A stretch of 64,000 nucleotides of DNA from Apostichopus japonicus (Eukaryota; Echinodermata; Holothuroidea; Aspidochirotida; Stichopodidae): assembly GCF_037975245.1 (NCBI RefSeq), contig NC_092565.1:24241999-24305998 (forward strand), given 5' to 3'. The notes beneath the pieces are model-generated. The model was not told the DNA's origin, did not search any database, and worked only from the letters and a program-made list of their open reading frames with translations. The position numbers and the translations under genes are program-made. This document shows positions 33,290 through 45,726 of this stretch, one piece after another (the first letter of the stretch is position 1; every line of letters starts with the position of its first letter).

Positions 33290-35270
33290 TTAGCCCAGAT
33301 TCGAATTCCTTACAAACCCTTCAAATGGATAAGCAAATGATCTTGCTAGTCAGTGTTTTACTGCTGATGTTTATTTGAGGCTAATCCAACATCGAAGGCA
33401 TTTAATGTTAGGTCTAAAGACCTAGTAAGGTCTATGTGTAGGCTAATGTAACTTTATCGTAGGCTATGCCATACGTAATGGTTTTAGCCTTTTGCAGTAG
33501 CAACCGATTCCAAAATCATCCGTTTCAAAATAAAAGTAAAATTACAGAATTTGGCCTCTTCAAACACTTGTGAGTTTGGTGTACAATGAATTAAAGTTTA
33601 TTTGTGGATTGTCATTCAGTTGGCTTTTTCTGCAGTGTTGGTCGAATCGGTGCAAAGAAAAATGAAATGGGTTCACGTATAGCGTCGTTAGGTAGTGTTT
33701 CAGTTAAGAAAGGCAATGGTCTAATACTTGAACAAACAAACACAACGTAGGTATGCCTTACTGATCTGTACACTATGACAGATGTGTGCCTTATGCCTAC
33801 TGCACGTTCAAAAATACCCGCCAAATTGCAACTGGATAGAGCGGATATTAGCCGGAAATCTCAGGTCACCAAAAGTCCGCGACCGTTCACATTACATTTA
33901 TTAAGAGCGCAAGAGGGAGTGAAGAAACCCCAAAAGGAGGATTATTCTTAAGAACCCACGCAGACTTGAAGTATGAGTACGCAAGCATTCACACTAAGGG
34001 AATAAATCGCCCTGGCGAACTTGAAGAACGGGTGCGTTCTTAAGTGTGAACAAGGCCTATGTGTGCGTGTATGTGTAATTGTGTACATGTATGTGATACC
34101 TTGATATCCTAAGGACACAACAAGCAGGTTGAGTAAACTCCATACTTGGTCATTGACCTTTGTCAAGAGTTAAGAGCCCTTTGTTTCTGGTAGAGGTTGT
34201 AAAAGGGAAAAATATGGTTTCTCAGGAAGGGCAGCTTTTCTGAATCTGGTATTTCGTCTTTAAATCCATCCTGATATGTACACCATCCATTTCTGTTTTG
34301 GTAAAAATGAAGAAAACCTCATAACCATGGTAACTGCCACCTTACAGCTTCCTTGTACTTAATCATTTGATTATATTGTTTAAGCTTAGACTGAGGTCAA
34401 AGTCATATGAAGTCAGTCTTGAATCATATTTCACAGTATTATATATGGTTTAGTAGTAATTCCCGTGGTATCTCCACAGTGGGAGGTGGGGTGGGTGTGG
34501 GGGAGGTAGATATCAGTTGTGTGAATTGAGAAAATATTAAATACTGAAACTTGAGGAGATGAATTACAGCTTTCAATATTCCTTCACTTTCCACTTGATG
34601 TTATTACTACTTAAGGCTAGTCTGTGGTTTAGTTCAATCAGTCATAAATTTGATCAACTGTTATTGTAGTCTTTCAGGGAAAGGTGAGTAAACCACATCC
34701 GTTTTGAACATTAACTGGTGCCCTGGTTTTGTTATTTTCAAATTGTATTAATCTTCAGATAGAATCTTGATCTGTTTGATGTTTGTAAATCAAAATGTGT
34801 TTCTGAGAGACCAGCGTTGTGCAACTTCCTGTTGTTGTTATAAATATCGTTCTTTTGATATTTAGTTTAAATAGTTCATTACACTTTTATGGCAGCTATA
34901 AAGTACATTCAAGGGTTCAATGGATAATGTGTAATATTTATTGTAATATGAAGGGGAGGAAGTAAACCAACTTTTTTCTAAGAGCTTGATAGAATAATTT
35001 GAATTGGAAGGGCTAGTCAAAGGGCCTTCATAGATAACTCCTCTCTCATAGTGTGGGCTGTATCTAAATAACTGCAATGTAAAAACAAGGTTTTTTTTCT
35101 TAACCAAGAGTACAAAGTTTGGAAAAATTGGGACTATGGAAAGTAAGGGTTGGAGCATGGTGATATAACAGTAATTATACATGTCCACGTGCACCCTTTA
35201 AATTCAACAACCACCATGTGATTTCTGAAACAGGAAGAAACAATGGTTTGCATTGTCTTGTTGTAGGAGT
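33290..35270. other. Intronic sequence, no gene seen
   Basis: AT-rich sequence after the composite element. 33880-34057 is similar in its end to 29289 (see the outer element). Open frames up to 110 codons have no recognisable domain. Confidence 0.5.
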
Positions 35271-35287
35271 TACAGACAAGTGAGCTG

Positions 35288-35487
35288 GAGGAGGGGGGAC
35301 AGTGGGGAGAGTGGTGGATGGGGAGAGTGGTGGATGGGGACAGTGGGGAGAGTGGTGGATGGGGTCAGTGGGGAGAGTGGTGGATGGGGACAGTGGGGAG
35401 AGTTGTGGATGGGGTCATTGGGGAGAGTGGTGGATGGGGACAGTGGGGAGAGTGGTGGAGGGGGGACAGTGGGGAGAGTGGTGGATC
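35288..35487. repeat. 25-bp G-rich minisatellite, about 8 copies
   Basis: Units of acagtggggagagtggtgga followed by tgggg, with one or two base changes and length changes between copies. All three forward frames are open, giving glycine/tryptophan/valine-rich frames that are compositional. It has many G-runs on the plus (sense) strand. Confidence 0.92.
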
Positions 35488-36539
35488 AAAATGTAAAACA
35501 TCTTCTCAAGATTTTCTATTCTTGTAATATAATTAAACAAAATTGTGAAGTAAAGTAGAGGTAAATTGTAACATGTGAATACATTTTATTATGTTATTAT
35601 TGCACATACTTGTGCAAACATGTACCAAAGTGCTAGTCTTCTTGGAAAAGTTGTATATTCCAAAACACTTTAATTTAATATTTGTCTTAAAGGAATTTTT
35701 TAGTGGCAGTCTATGGGGTATATGAAAAAAACTCCATAATTATTTTATCGCAACAGTCTTAATTTGGGGATTTTTCATCCTATGATTCAGGAGAAGTGAA
35801 TTTATTAACCTCTCCCCAACTTAATCTAATATATTTTGAACAGTGGAGAACGATGAGCGCTGTGACGTCATCGTGGCACTCGGTTTCGAGGGCTGCAGGG
35901 ACTCTATCATTAGCAGGCTACACTGTAGCCAGGAAAGTTCAACTTTCTGAAAGTAAAATAGCGACTTAGACATTTCTCATTGAAGTTGCAAGTTAGCAAT
36001 CTATTGAAGAATTAAAAATGTTCCAGAATTCCCTAACTCGGTTTTCTTCATAATATGTTATTCAGAATTTTGTTATTTGAGCGATTTTATTAATCACAGC
36101 TGTACGTGAAGTATGTACACATTCCTGTGTATTGTATCAAGGCCAAGCTTAGAGTGAGATCTTTTGTATTCACAACCGTATGCAAAGTCTGTTCACAATC
36201 CTGTGTATCGTTGTCTTAAGGCCAAGCTCAGAGTGAGATCTGATTGATTTTGACCAATGTGCCGCACTGACCTCACATCTCGATGCAAGTCAGTGTTAGA
36301 TTCAAATTCTCTGGCAGGACGGGCCAACATTTCAAGCACTCTATCACAGAAACTAAACTTCATCTCAGGGAAAGGCTTAGGGCGATACAAAGACAAACCA
36401 GAATGCAAAATGCATTGAGGTTTCGATGACTTGAATGCACTAGACTTCTGCTTGTTAGTATAACCAGAACTAGCTGTTACAATAACACTGTGGCATGATA
36501 ACACAGGTCAGTCTACTGTATGTGGCTATACACAATAAA
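35488..36539. other. Intronic sequence, no gene seen
   Basis: AT-rich. A diverged direct repeat of about 75 bp sits at 36110-36163 and 36187-36240 (cctgtgtat...aaggccaagct...agagtgagatc). A 103-codon minus-strand frame at 36193-36504 has no recognisable domain. Confidence 0.5.
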
Positions 36540-38370
36540 CAATAGGGGTCTTGTACTCAATGTTATGAATCCACACTCCAGGTATTACACAACCAAACCA
36601 AACCTTGATCTCTAATAACTTCGCACATTAAGGTTGCAGGGGAGTCAACTTATGGACAATTTAGATTGGAATATGGCCACGAAACTTCAAAGAATCAACT
36701 TGAAAGAAGCTAATACAGGTCACTGGAGGTCAACCTGAGGTCAAAGGTCACCCAAATGCAAGTCGACTATTGGATTACAATAGCATAACTCCCAACCTTG
36801 ATGGACATTTGGTTCTCAAGTTATTGCAATAATACTAGTTTTTGAACCCTAATTGACCTTTGTTGACCTTGGATCATATTACCGTTATTTTTGGAAATGA
36901 TCCCTTACCCCATTCACAACTAGTCCCAAAATATCAACCATGTCGGACCCTGTCAGTGGTAGTTTCACAAGTTATTGAGAAAAAAAACACATTTTGACCC
37001 ATAAATGACCTTTGCTGACCTTGGATCACATTACGGTTATTTTGGAAAATGCGCCCCTACTTCATTCACAACTTGTCCCAATATACCAGCCATGTCAGAC
37101 TTTGTGACTAGAAGTTGTTGCAAAAATTAGCATAAGTTGGCAGTTTTTGCACATAATCAACCTTGAATGACCTTAGATGACCTGATGGTTTTCATCCAAA
37201 ATGTTCCTCTTGCTGATGTGCACTCTGTCCTAAAATTTTGTTTGCCTACAATGTACACACATAATGTTATTTCTAGAAAGGTATCAAAACCAACCTTTGG
37301 CTCCTCATAACTTGAGAACTGGGTGTCCGATTGAAGCGGGAGTTGGTTTCCTATATATAGCACAAAGAGCTCTATCATATATCAAAATATTGACCAACTT
37401 TTTTAGTTCTGCCCCGTATCTCCTAAAATGAGCATATTTTTCAAGATTTGACCTTTGACCTTTTGACCTCGTAGTCAGATGTAGTTTGACATGCTGATTC
37501 CAAAAAGCAACATGACAAGTCTGTACGACCATCCTAACTGTACTTATTAAAAAACAACAAAATTGACCTCTGCTGACTTCGCACACGAAGGTTGCATAGG
37601 GGTCAACCCATTGAACAATTTTGATCAGAAAGTACCTTTGAGATCCGATTATGGCCACGAAAATTCAAATAGCGAAAAAACTAATAAAGGTCACCGGAGG
37701 TCAACCTGAGGTCAAAGGTCACCTAGATGCAGGTCCACTACTGGATTACAATAGTGTAACTTCCAACCTTGACGGACATTTTGTTTCCAAGTTATTGCAA
37801 AAATACTAGTTTTTGACCCCTGATTGACATTTGTTGACATTGGATCACCTGACCATTATGTTTGAAAACGATCCCTTACCCCATTCACAACTACTCCCAA
37901 AATATCAACCATGTCGGACCCTGTCAATAGGAGTTATTGCTTGTTTTAATATTTTGGTTTTTGCCTCTAACTGACCTTTGGTGACCTTCACAGGCACCAA
38001 ACACAATAGGGCACATCTACTCAATATGGTACTCAAATACACCAAATATTAGATTACTTCAAGCTTCCCTACTTGAGATATCGTGTCTACAAGCAAGTCG
38101 TCACACACACACACACACACATGTTTGTATTACATTCCAACCGAGGACCCCATTGTATTTTCCATTGTTCAAATCCACGTACCCTAACCTTAACAATACC
38201 CCATACAATAGAATTCTTCCGAGGACGTGGTGATTCTTTAGAAATCACAACCGAGGACCTGGAATTCTTTTGTTCAAGTCCTCGGTCAGATAGAAAAACA
38301 AACGCACGCACACACATACACATACATGCATACACACACTCTCCGCCTGCATGAATGCATAGGTTACGAT
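36540..38370 (-). repeat. AGGTCA-rich dispersed repeat, copy D (minus strand, interrupted)
   Basis: On the minus strand it starts near 38370 with gataatcgtaacctatgcat and tcatgcaggcgg, then (TG)n runs and gacttgcttgtagacacgat, as in copies A and E. Internal units are rich in aggtcaccggaggtcaacc and tgaggtcaaaggtcacc (plus-strand reading); exact AGGTCA-A-AGGTCA direct repeats lie at 36738-36750 and 37709-37721. Two long subunits, about 36645-37000 and 37600-37930, are diverged copies of one another. A roughly 170-bp insert interrupts the (AC)n region at about 38122-38300. Confidence 0.8.
38122..38300. repeat. Short insert with CCGAGGAC sub-repeats inside a microsatellite
   Basis: Sits between two (AC)n tracts of copy D. 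It contains ccgaggac three times (near 38141, 38219 and 38252) and its complement gtcctcgg near 38278, so its ends are partly inverted. Looks like a small MITE-type insertion. Confidence 0.45.
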
Positions 38371-38429
38371 TATCATCGAAACCAAAAATAATATGACCAG
38401 AAGGACTGGATCCCATTTTTCGCTCAAAA

Positions 38430-40448
38430 ATTCCTTTAATTTCTTGTATCCTTTGTTTTCTTACAAATTCCTGATATCCTTGGACTGTGGGTAGCAGTGA
38501 CCTCCTAATGCGACCAAAACCGTAAATTTAATTTCTCGATAGGGTAAACTGTGCAGTTTATCTTAATTTCTCAATAGGGTAAATATGCAGTCCAATAATG
38601 GTTACTTTTATGTCGTCATGATAGACATTACTCTCCCACAGACAAACCAGACGTACAGAAGTAATGTAATAGCAACTATAACCTTGTAATGAATGTTATA
38701 GAGTCTTCAAATTTAATGACCCTTGAAAAAAAAGTAAGACTATAGTAAGGGAAGTTCAGGAAAAGGTCTATCTGTATAATTAGTGTGTCAGCCTTCAAAA
38801 AACAAAGCTGCTCATTTCCCATGGGGAGAAACTACTTTACTTTTGTGAATTCTTAACTGGCTGCGTTTTCCATCAATCCTTTGTTTTTTTTTATAATTTA
38901 TGGACGTTAACGAACCAGACGATCTCCGTTCTGCTGGGTGGCTTTCAAGTGCTTGACCATTTACCAGCAAATGATAATTTGTGTAAATTGATACAGATAA
39001 AACAAAATGGACAAAACTGGATAGAAGGAACAAAAGGACGAAACTAACAAGCTCATGATTAATTAAGTTTCCAGGTTTAGAGAATAATTTATTAATTCCA
39101 CGAAGTTCGTCAGTGAGGGTCGAAGCATGTGTTAGCAAGTTTGATATTACCAACCCCATTCCAACCAGCCTTACATATACCACATATACGTATACACCAG
39201 CCTCACCATACCAACCAGCCTCACATCACATTAATGTATTAATCAAGTTATACTGGGCTACATACATTTCTATAAGAATTGTCTGGGTACCTTAAAAAAC
39301 GATGTTTTGAAATGTTTTCAAAATATGAGAATGCTTATGTTGCGTTTGACAGAGAAACGATTTTTTAATTGTGTAGGATGGATATTTCAAATATACTTTG
39401 AACAGTACAGAACATGACGTCACCTTTGCAAATGAAGATTGCGACATAACCCACGCTCCATACAGTTCCTACAGTAATTACAACATAAACCGCGTTTGAA
39501 TACAGATTAATTTCTTCCTTAATTTTGGTGAAATTTCTTATCAATTATATGTTTTGAAAACATTGTTAAGCCATCATATACAGTACTGTATGTAGTGCAT
39601 CGGGATTTCATGATTTTTGTGTAACACAATATAGTTTGAACAGCAGACTCTTCATTGTTTATACATCACACTGTCCAGCTCCAACGTGAAGAATGTTTGC
39701 ATGTAGGCTACTCTAACGTTTACAATCGGACAGTTCTGCGAAGCCTTAGCTTCTCAGTACTACATTCTGCTCTGACATTGATTCCGTCAAATTTCTCATC
39801 TTTCAAGTTTCCTTTTACTTTAAAGTTCATCTGTGAATTTTATTTCAGCAATTTCAAATAACAGTTTATGAACTGTGGTTTGAGTGTGAGAGTGTGTTAT
39901 GTGCAATGCTATGTACGTATCCCAACTGGGCGTGGTAGGCTCTATACGTTTGCGATGTGTATGTAATATATAATAGGCAATCACCTGTGCGTGGACTCGG
40001 GAGAGTGTATTTGCTGCGGAAATGGGAGTGCTAACTTCAAGTCACTCGTTTTGCCTATTTGCCTGCACTACGTTAATCACCAAATTGATGCGTTCGAACA
40101 AACAGTGCTTTTGGTAAAAAACTGATGAATTTGAAAACCAGATTTCTACAACAAGGAAACGTCAAATTGGGACATTTTCACATGGTTAGAAAGACAAAAA
40201 TAAGAACTATCAGGAAAATGTATCAAAATATTCCACTAGACAGTTCTTTTAAATGACTTTTCAAAAAGCCAAAAGGAAGTTGTGCGTACTTGTTTTTAAT
40301 GTAAGTTTTTAAGATGATACATTGTATCCTGGTTTGCTGGATGCGTTGGTATAATTGTGATACATTGGTCTAAACTTGTGTAAATTCATGTACAAATGAG
40401 CTGGTGCTCCAGCTTCTAATGGAAACAAGGTGACATGTGGAATAATCG
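38430..40448. other. Intronic sequence, no gene seen
   Basis: AT-rich DNA left of the DIRS element. Open frames up to 123 codons (minus strand, 38812-39183) lack recognisable domains. No RNA genes were seen. Confidence 0.5.
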
Positions 40449-40566
40449 ATTCACAGCGCGTACTCCCTCACCTCATATAACCTATGCATTACCGTATTAA
40501 CCTCGCTCTAGCATCTGGCAATTGTCTGTATGTGAGTGTGGCCATCTCCCTTCCGTAATTGCCAGC
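40449..40566. repeat. DIRS left terminus with inverted terminal repeat
   Basis: Outermost 20 bases attcacagcgcgtactccctc are unique to this end. The inverted repeat proper runs from about 40469 (cacctcatataacctatgca) to about 40566 and pairs with 46041-46139 with few mismatches. Bases 40449-40490 are the exact complement of 45629-45670 in the internal complementary region. Confidence 0.92.
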
Positions 40567-41002
40567 CTTTTGCGCAAGTATCGCTCTTTCATTGCTCTTA
40601 ATAAAGCTTAAGATTTCAATCACTTCGTATACTATTATCATTGTTTTTGTAATTCTATTTCATCTGTTCAACGTCCTGCACGTTTGAACTGCTTCTTGTC
40701 TATTAACATTTCATTTTTGTGAATTTCGAACGTTTTTTTTGGTTGCCTCGTGAACGTTGTTCACGAAGCGTGGCTAGGCCCGCACTTTAGTGTAGCGTTG
40801 TCCTAGCGTTTGTTTACTTTTCACGTACAGCAGTTGTGTACGTTATCACACTTTTACAGTCAAGTAACTGCCTTGTTTATTCTTTCGTACTGGTCTAGAT
40901 ACGAATTTCATTAGGTTTTCCGTGCTGTTTCTAACTTTAGTTTCACAGCTTCGAGTTTCTTTGACTTCTCAAAAAAAAAAAATTTTCGAGATATTTTGGA
41001 GG

Positions 41003-42779
41003 ATGGACAACTGCCGTTCCTGCAAGCAGTTCCGTCCTTTTAAGGCATGGGACAAACACGATCAGTGCCCGAAATGCCGCCCGTGCGGGAGCAAACAGAC
41101 TTGCTCCATTTGCCAGGACTGGGCCCAGGAGCGCTGGGATTTGATCAGCACCTGGCTGGCGGATAAAGCCGCGGAGAAAAGAAAGAAGGCGGCTTCCTCA
41201 AAGCAGGGGAAAAAGAAACCGCGGACGAAGGACCCCCAGGCTACCATTCGAGATGACATAAGTCCTAAAGGTGGGGGATCGGAGGGCGCCATACGAGATG
41301 GCTCAAGCCCATTCCCAGAACGGGTATCCATACGAGATGGAACTAATTCCCATGCGGCGTCGGCACAGCCACGGCTGCGGCCCCAAGAGGGGCCATCCAC
41401 ATCGGGTCATGTGGAGTCCAGAAGCCCCCACAGGCAGGCGGTGGCGGACCTATTTACATCTACTCCGGGGTCATGGGACCACAACCGGAGAGATTACTTG
41501 GGGTACCCACAGCCGGAGTCGCGGTAGAAGCCGGAAAAGACACCGGCGGCCTCGGCACAGGTCGAGGTCTGGCTCGTCGCGCTCGTCCTCGAGTGGACAT
41601 TCTTCGGGGCGTCACAGAGCCAAGAAACGCAGGAGGAGACAGTCCCCAGACTCGGGACAGGCTCTCCTTTCTCAGGTCAAAGACCTCCTGGGGCAGCTAT
41701 TACAAAAGCCGGGTCAACAGGACCCTGAACAGCAGGTGGCACCGTCCATCCCACAACAACCGGCGCCAGCGCCGGTAACGGACGATCACGCCCCTGAGGA
41801 GGCCCAGGTGGATCCCTGGGACGACGCCTCCTCGAGAACCGACGACTCACTGTCGATCGCAGCTAGTGCCCGCCTCCTCAGCGGAGATTCTGAGGCGGAC
41901 GACGAGGAACCCCTACGGGGCACAGAAATTTCAGCGGAAGCCTTTGAGAAGGCAACGGCAGTCCTCCGCAGGGTCCTTGGCTTTGAGGAAAAGGTGGATG
42001 CGCGTGCCCAGGAGGAGCCGGCATCCAAGCTCACATTGAACGCTGCCGCCCAAAAACCTTGAGCCTCCATCCCGGTGGATGTTGAATGTAGAGAACGGTT
42101 CGAGGCGGTGGCACAGGCAAAACGCTGGACAGCTTTCCAGCGAACAGCCCATCGCACTTTTCATGTAGGCGATGAAGACTGGGAGAGTCTTTTCACACCG
42201 CCCCACATCCCGCCTCAGGTGAAGGAGAGATTTCGGTCGGCGGGTGCTTTGGATGGCAAGGACAAATTCAGGGAGAAGGGTGCACAGACCTTAGAATCCT
42301 CCTTGTTTGACGTAGATATGGCCTCCCGTGCGGGGATGAAGTACTGGTCGGCCTTGTTGCTTTTCGCTGAGCTGCTGAACAGGTCGTTCCAACAAGCTCA
42401 GGCATCGGGTATCTCCCGTAAGGATACCGCCATCATTGCCCTCCTGGGACCCGTTTCCAGGATGGTGCTAGATCAGTTTGCTCGCGTCTCGGTTAAGGCC
42501 ACCTTGACACGCCGAGACCTGGTTTTGAACTCCCTGAATTGGTCGTCCCGATCCACGGCGGACGGGTTCCGCAACTTACCAATCCTGGGAAGTGACCTCT
42601 TCGGTGGCAAGTTCGACGAGAAACTCCGGGAAGAGGCAGAGAGAATGAAGTCTCTGAGGGAGGCAGACGAGCACATGTCCTGCTCGGCCTCGTCCTCGCG
42701 CCCGCGATATGACTCGCGGCAAAGTAGCCGCTTTAATCAACAAAGATCTGGCTACAGTCAGAGTCGGGGTACCCCGTGA
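41003..42779 (+). pseudogene. DIRS Gag-like protein, with frameshift and stop
   Basis: The likely start ATG at 41003 gives MDNCRSCKQFRPFKAWDKHD then a run of Cys-x2-Cys pairs (CPKCRPC, CSICQDW), a zinc-knuckle-like N-terminus often seen in DIRS Gag. A basic and Ser/Arg-rich middle follows. The frame changes from the first to a second frame around 41470-41530, then meets an in-frame TGA at 42060-42062. Reading continues in the same frame to 42779 through a capsid-like helical domain (FQRTAHRTFHVGDEDWESLF, YWSALLLFAELLNRSF, RRDLVLNSLNWSS). The likely role is packaging of the element's RNA; this is family knowledge. The overlapping frames on both strands here are shadows. Confidence 0.85.
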
Positions 42780-44744
42780 GCACAGCAACACTCTGCTCCT
42801 TCGCGGCCCGAACACAGGCTGTACCGCCCACAATACCGCGGAAACCGCCGCCGCGGCTGAGGTAAACGGCCCTAGGGATGCCCACCCCACTGTAGCACCC
42901 AACGCCAAGGTGGGGGGGCGACTAAGAGTTTTTGGGGCTCACTGGGAAGAGATCGACCCAGGAGCCTGGGTACTGGACGTGGTAAAACGGGGCTACGCGA
43001 TAAAGTTCTCGTCTACCCCCCCAATATGGCCTCTTGACAACCACTCCAGAACCCGAGATACCGGAAAAGCAGGCCGCCCTAGAGGATGAGATCGACAGTC
43101 TCCTCAAAAAAGGTGCCATTACGCGGGTCACCGCCGCAGATGCGGACGGCCCCCTCTTCCGGTCCTCGTTCTTCCTCACGCCGAAGAAGAACGGGACTTG
43201 GAGGCCCATCCTGAACCTCAGACCTCTCAACAGGAGGTTCGTCCGACCGGAGAGGTACAGGATGGAGACCCTCTCATCAATCCTCCACCTGCTGCACCCA
43301 GGGATGTGGGCATCCTCCGTCGATCTAAAGGATGCCTACCTACATATTCCCATCCGACGCGAGGACCAGCGTTTCCTCGCGTTCAGGTACAGAGCGATAG
43401 ACTACCGCTTCACAGTGCTACCATTTGGCCTCTCCACGTCGCCCAGGGTTTTCACCAGGGTAACGGGGCGGTCCTGGCTCACCTCCGTCGAAACGGGGTA
43501 ATGGTGTTTGCCTACCTAGACAATTGGATAGTACTCGGCAACTCCCAGCAGGGGGCGCTCGCCAGTACAAACGCCAACGTCTCCCTCCTGATGAGACTGG
43601 GCTGGATAATCAACGTCGAGAAATCCAACCTCGTGCCCGCTCAATCGATCATTTACTTAGGGGCCCGTCTCGACCTCGTCTGCGGCATGGTCTACCCGAC
43701 AGCCGAAAGAACGGCGAGCCTAGTTGCCACGGTCAGAGAAATACTAGACAAACGGAATACCCCCGCGCTCACGTGGCAGCGCCTGTTGGGGAAGATGGCA
43801 AGCTTCACAGACCTTCTGGATCTGTGCAGACTCAGGATGCGGCCGCTCCAGCGGCACCTCCTCAAACACTATGCCCCAGACCAGTCGTCCGCGGCAACGT
43901 CAATCCCACTTTCGACGGGTCTACGCCCGTTCCTCACGTGGTGGGCAGAGTCGGACAAGATCGCGGCAGGGCGACCTTTCCAGAACCCAGCTCCCACAAC
44001 GTCGATCACGACGGATGCTTCCCTCAGCGGTTGGGGAGCTATTTGGGGCACTCACACAGTCGCCGGCAAATGGGCGGAGCCTGAGAGGGGACTCCATAAC
44101 AACATTCTAGAGACGGAAGTGGTCCTGAGGGAAGGACAATGTACTGGCGAAGCACTGTCCAGGGGGTATCTCGACAATGGGGAATGGGAGCTCTCCCGAA
44201 CGTGGACCGGAATGTATTTCACCTGTTCGGCAGACCGTCCGTCGACATGTTTGCGACGGCCAAACTACCGACGTTCTGCTCCAGATACCACGACCTGCGG
44301 GCCTGGAAGACGGACGCTCTCGTCGTCTCATGGGCGGGTCTCTCAATATACGCCTTTCCCCCACTGGGATTACTCCGCAGAGCTCTCACGACACTTCGAA
44401 ACGTGGAAGCGGACATGCTTTTGATCGTGCCTTGCTGGCCCAATCAAGCATGGTTCCCACTCATCATCGAGATGCTGGTGGACCTACCGTTCCAATTCCC
44501 ACCGGCCGCCAAGCTCCTCTCCCAACGGAGCGGCCAAATCACCCACCCCGACGTCACAAGCCTCCATCTAGCTGTGTGGAAACGCTCCGGCTCTCGCTCC
44601 AAGCAGCGGGGTTTCCACCGGAGGTTGCGGACGTTGCAGTGGATGCCCACCGGCAGTCCACGATTAAAACATATAATTCAAGACTGCAACGATACTGTGT
44701 TTGGGCCAGGGACAACACTGTTGATCCCGTGGAGGCCTCAGTAG
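42709..44744 (+). pseudogene. DIRS reverse transcriptase-RNase H-methyltransferase-like protein, frameshifted
   Basis: Starts by overlapping the Gag end. It shows VGGRLRVFGAHWEEIDPGAW (conserved DIRS lead-in, near 42912), then a frameshift near 43025, RT blocks FFLTPKKNGTWRPILNLRPL and SSVDLKDAYLHIPI (first catalytic Asp), VLPFGLSTSPRVFTRV, another frameshift near 43465, then VMVFAYLDNWIVLGN, where the usual YLDD is YLDN. RNase H follows with TTDASLSGWGAIWGTH near 44010. After a third frameshift near 44110 comes the DIRS-specific block VDMFATAKLPTFCSRY, YAFPPLGLLRRAL, LLIVPCWPNQAWFPLI, the region usually called Dam-methyltransferase-like. Ends at 44744, overlapping the recombinase. Non-functional as it stands. 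Confidence 0.9.
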
Positions 44745-45637
44745 ACCAGGTGGCGACCTTCCTACTTGAACTCTTCCGGGAAGGGAAACAAATAAACACA
44801 ATTAGGAATTACCGCTCTGCGATAGCGGCGGTTCACAACGGGTTTGCGGACGGCTCCACAGTAGGAACCAACCCGGTCCTCCGCTAGGTCTTAATGGGCA
44901 TGTTTCACAGACGCCCACCAAGGCGCCGCCTGGCCCCATCATGGGCTCTTCACGAGGTCTTGACGACCCTCGCGGGCTCTCCATACGAGCCGTTACACAG
45001 CGCGCCATTGGACAAGCTCACGCACAAAACCCTGTTTCTGGTCGCGGCCGCCTCGGCTAGACGCAGAAGCTGCCTTCACGCCCTCACCCTCCAATGGGGG
45101 TTCACGAGGTTCGAACCAGGAGGAGTCAGGTTACTGCCTGACCCACACTTCCTTCCAAAGAATCAGACAGTAACCTTCACTCCAAACGAGATCTTCCTCC
45201 CGAGTTTGTCACAAGCTTCGTCGATCACGGAAGACAAGCGCTGGTGCCCCGTCCGAGCCCTTAAGTGGTACATAGAAAGAACCAAGCAACTACGTACCTC
45301 GAACAGGCTCTTCATCTTACCAAGGTCACCTTACACCCCGGCCTCAAAGGACACCATTTCACGGTGGATAGCCGACCTCATCCGGGCCCACACGCAGCCT
45401 GGGGAACCCGTCCGGGCGCACAACGTCCGAGGCCACGCCACGTCCAGGGCGTGGTTCCTGGGGATTCCCCCCGAAGATATTATGAAAGCAGCGGCCTGGA
45501 AGACTCCGTCCTCCTTTGTCGCCTGTTACCTCACAAACACCCCTGCCACAGAAGGGGATTTTGCCCGAGCGGCCCTAGGTCCGCCGCCCGCGAGATCCTC
45601 AATCCACCGCCAGGGCTCCTGTGTCACGAATGCATAG
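44561..45637 (+). pseudogene. DIRS tyrosine recombinase, one internal stop
   Basis: One frame throughout, interrupted by a TAG at 44885-44887. The N-terminal SAM-like core-binding region shows QSTIKTYNSRLQRYCVWARD and a helical segment. The catalytic region has SARRRSCLHALTLQWG near 45054 (first Arg), HNVRGHATSRAWFLGI near 45421 (His-x2-Arg box) and AAAWKTPSSFVACYL near 45490, whose Tyr is the likely nucleophile. These enzymes integrate a circular double-stranded DNA intermediate instead of using an endonuclease. The N-terminal part overlaps the end of the RT frame. Apart from the stop, the residues I expect are in place. Confidence 0.9.
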
Positions 45638-45726
45638 GTTATATGAGGTGAGGGAGTACGCGCTGTGAATTCCCCAAACCTTACCTGGTTTGTGAATTAA
45701 CGAGCAACGTACTCACCTCATATAAC
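45629..45726. repeat. DIRS internal complementary region
   Basis: Its left half (45629-45670) is the exact complement of the left terminus 40449-40490. Its right half (45671-45726) is the complement of the right terminus 46125-46180 with about three differences. The join at 45670/45671 is therefore a copy of the circle junction of the two ends, as expected for the template that restores DIRS termini during replication. It starts just before the recombinase stop codon. Confidence 0.93.

Larger units (their letters stand above)
29289..34057. mobile_element. Possible outer inverted-repeat element (GGCCTTGTTCACA ends)
   Basis: The left end ggccttgttcacatttaaga (29289 on, continuing acgc) and the right end, complement of ...taagtgtgaacaaggcc ending 34057, match at 23 of 24 positions. 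A second matching block, agggcgatt(t)att, lies further inside both ends. No target duplication is obvious. It could be one large element hosting the composite at 29614-33289, or two independent solo copies in opposite orientation. Confidence 0.4.

Noticed and set aside
35253-35558. Gly/Trp-rich protein frames in three phases
   Set aside because: They are the translation of a 25-bp G-rich minisatellite.
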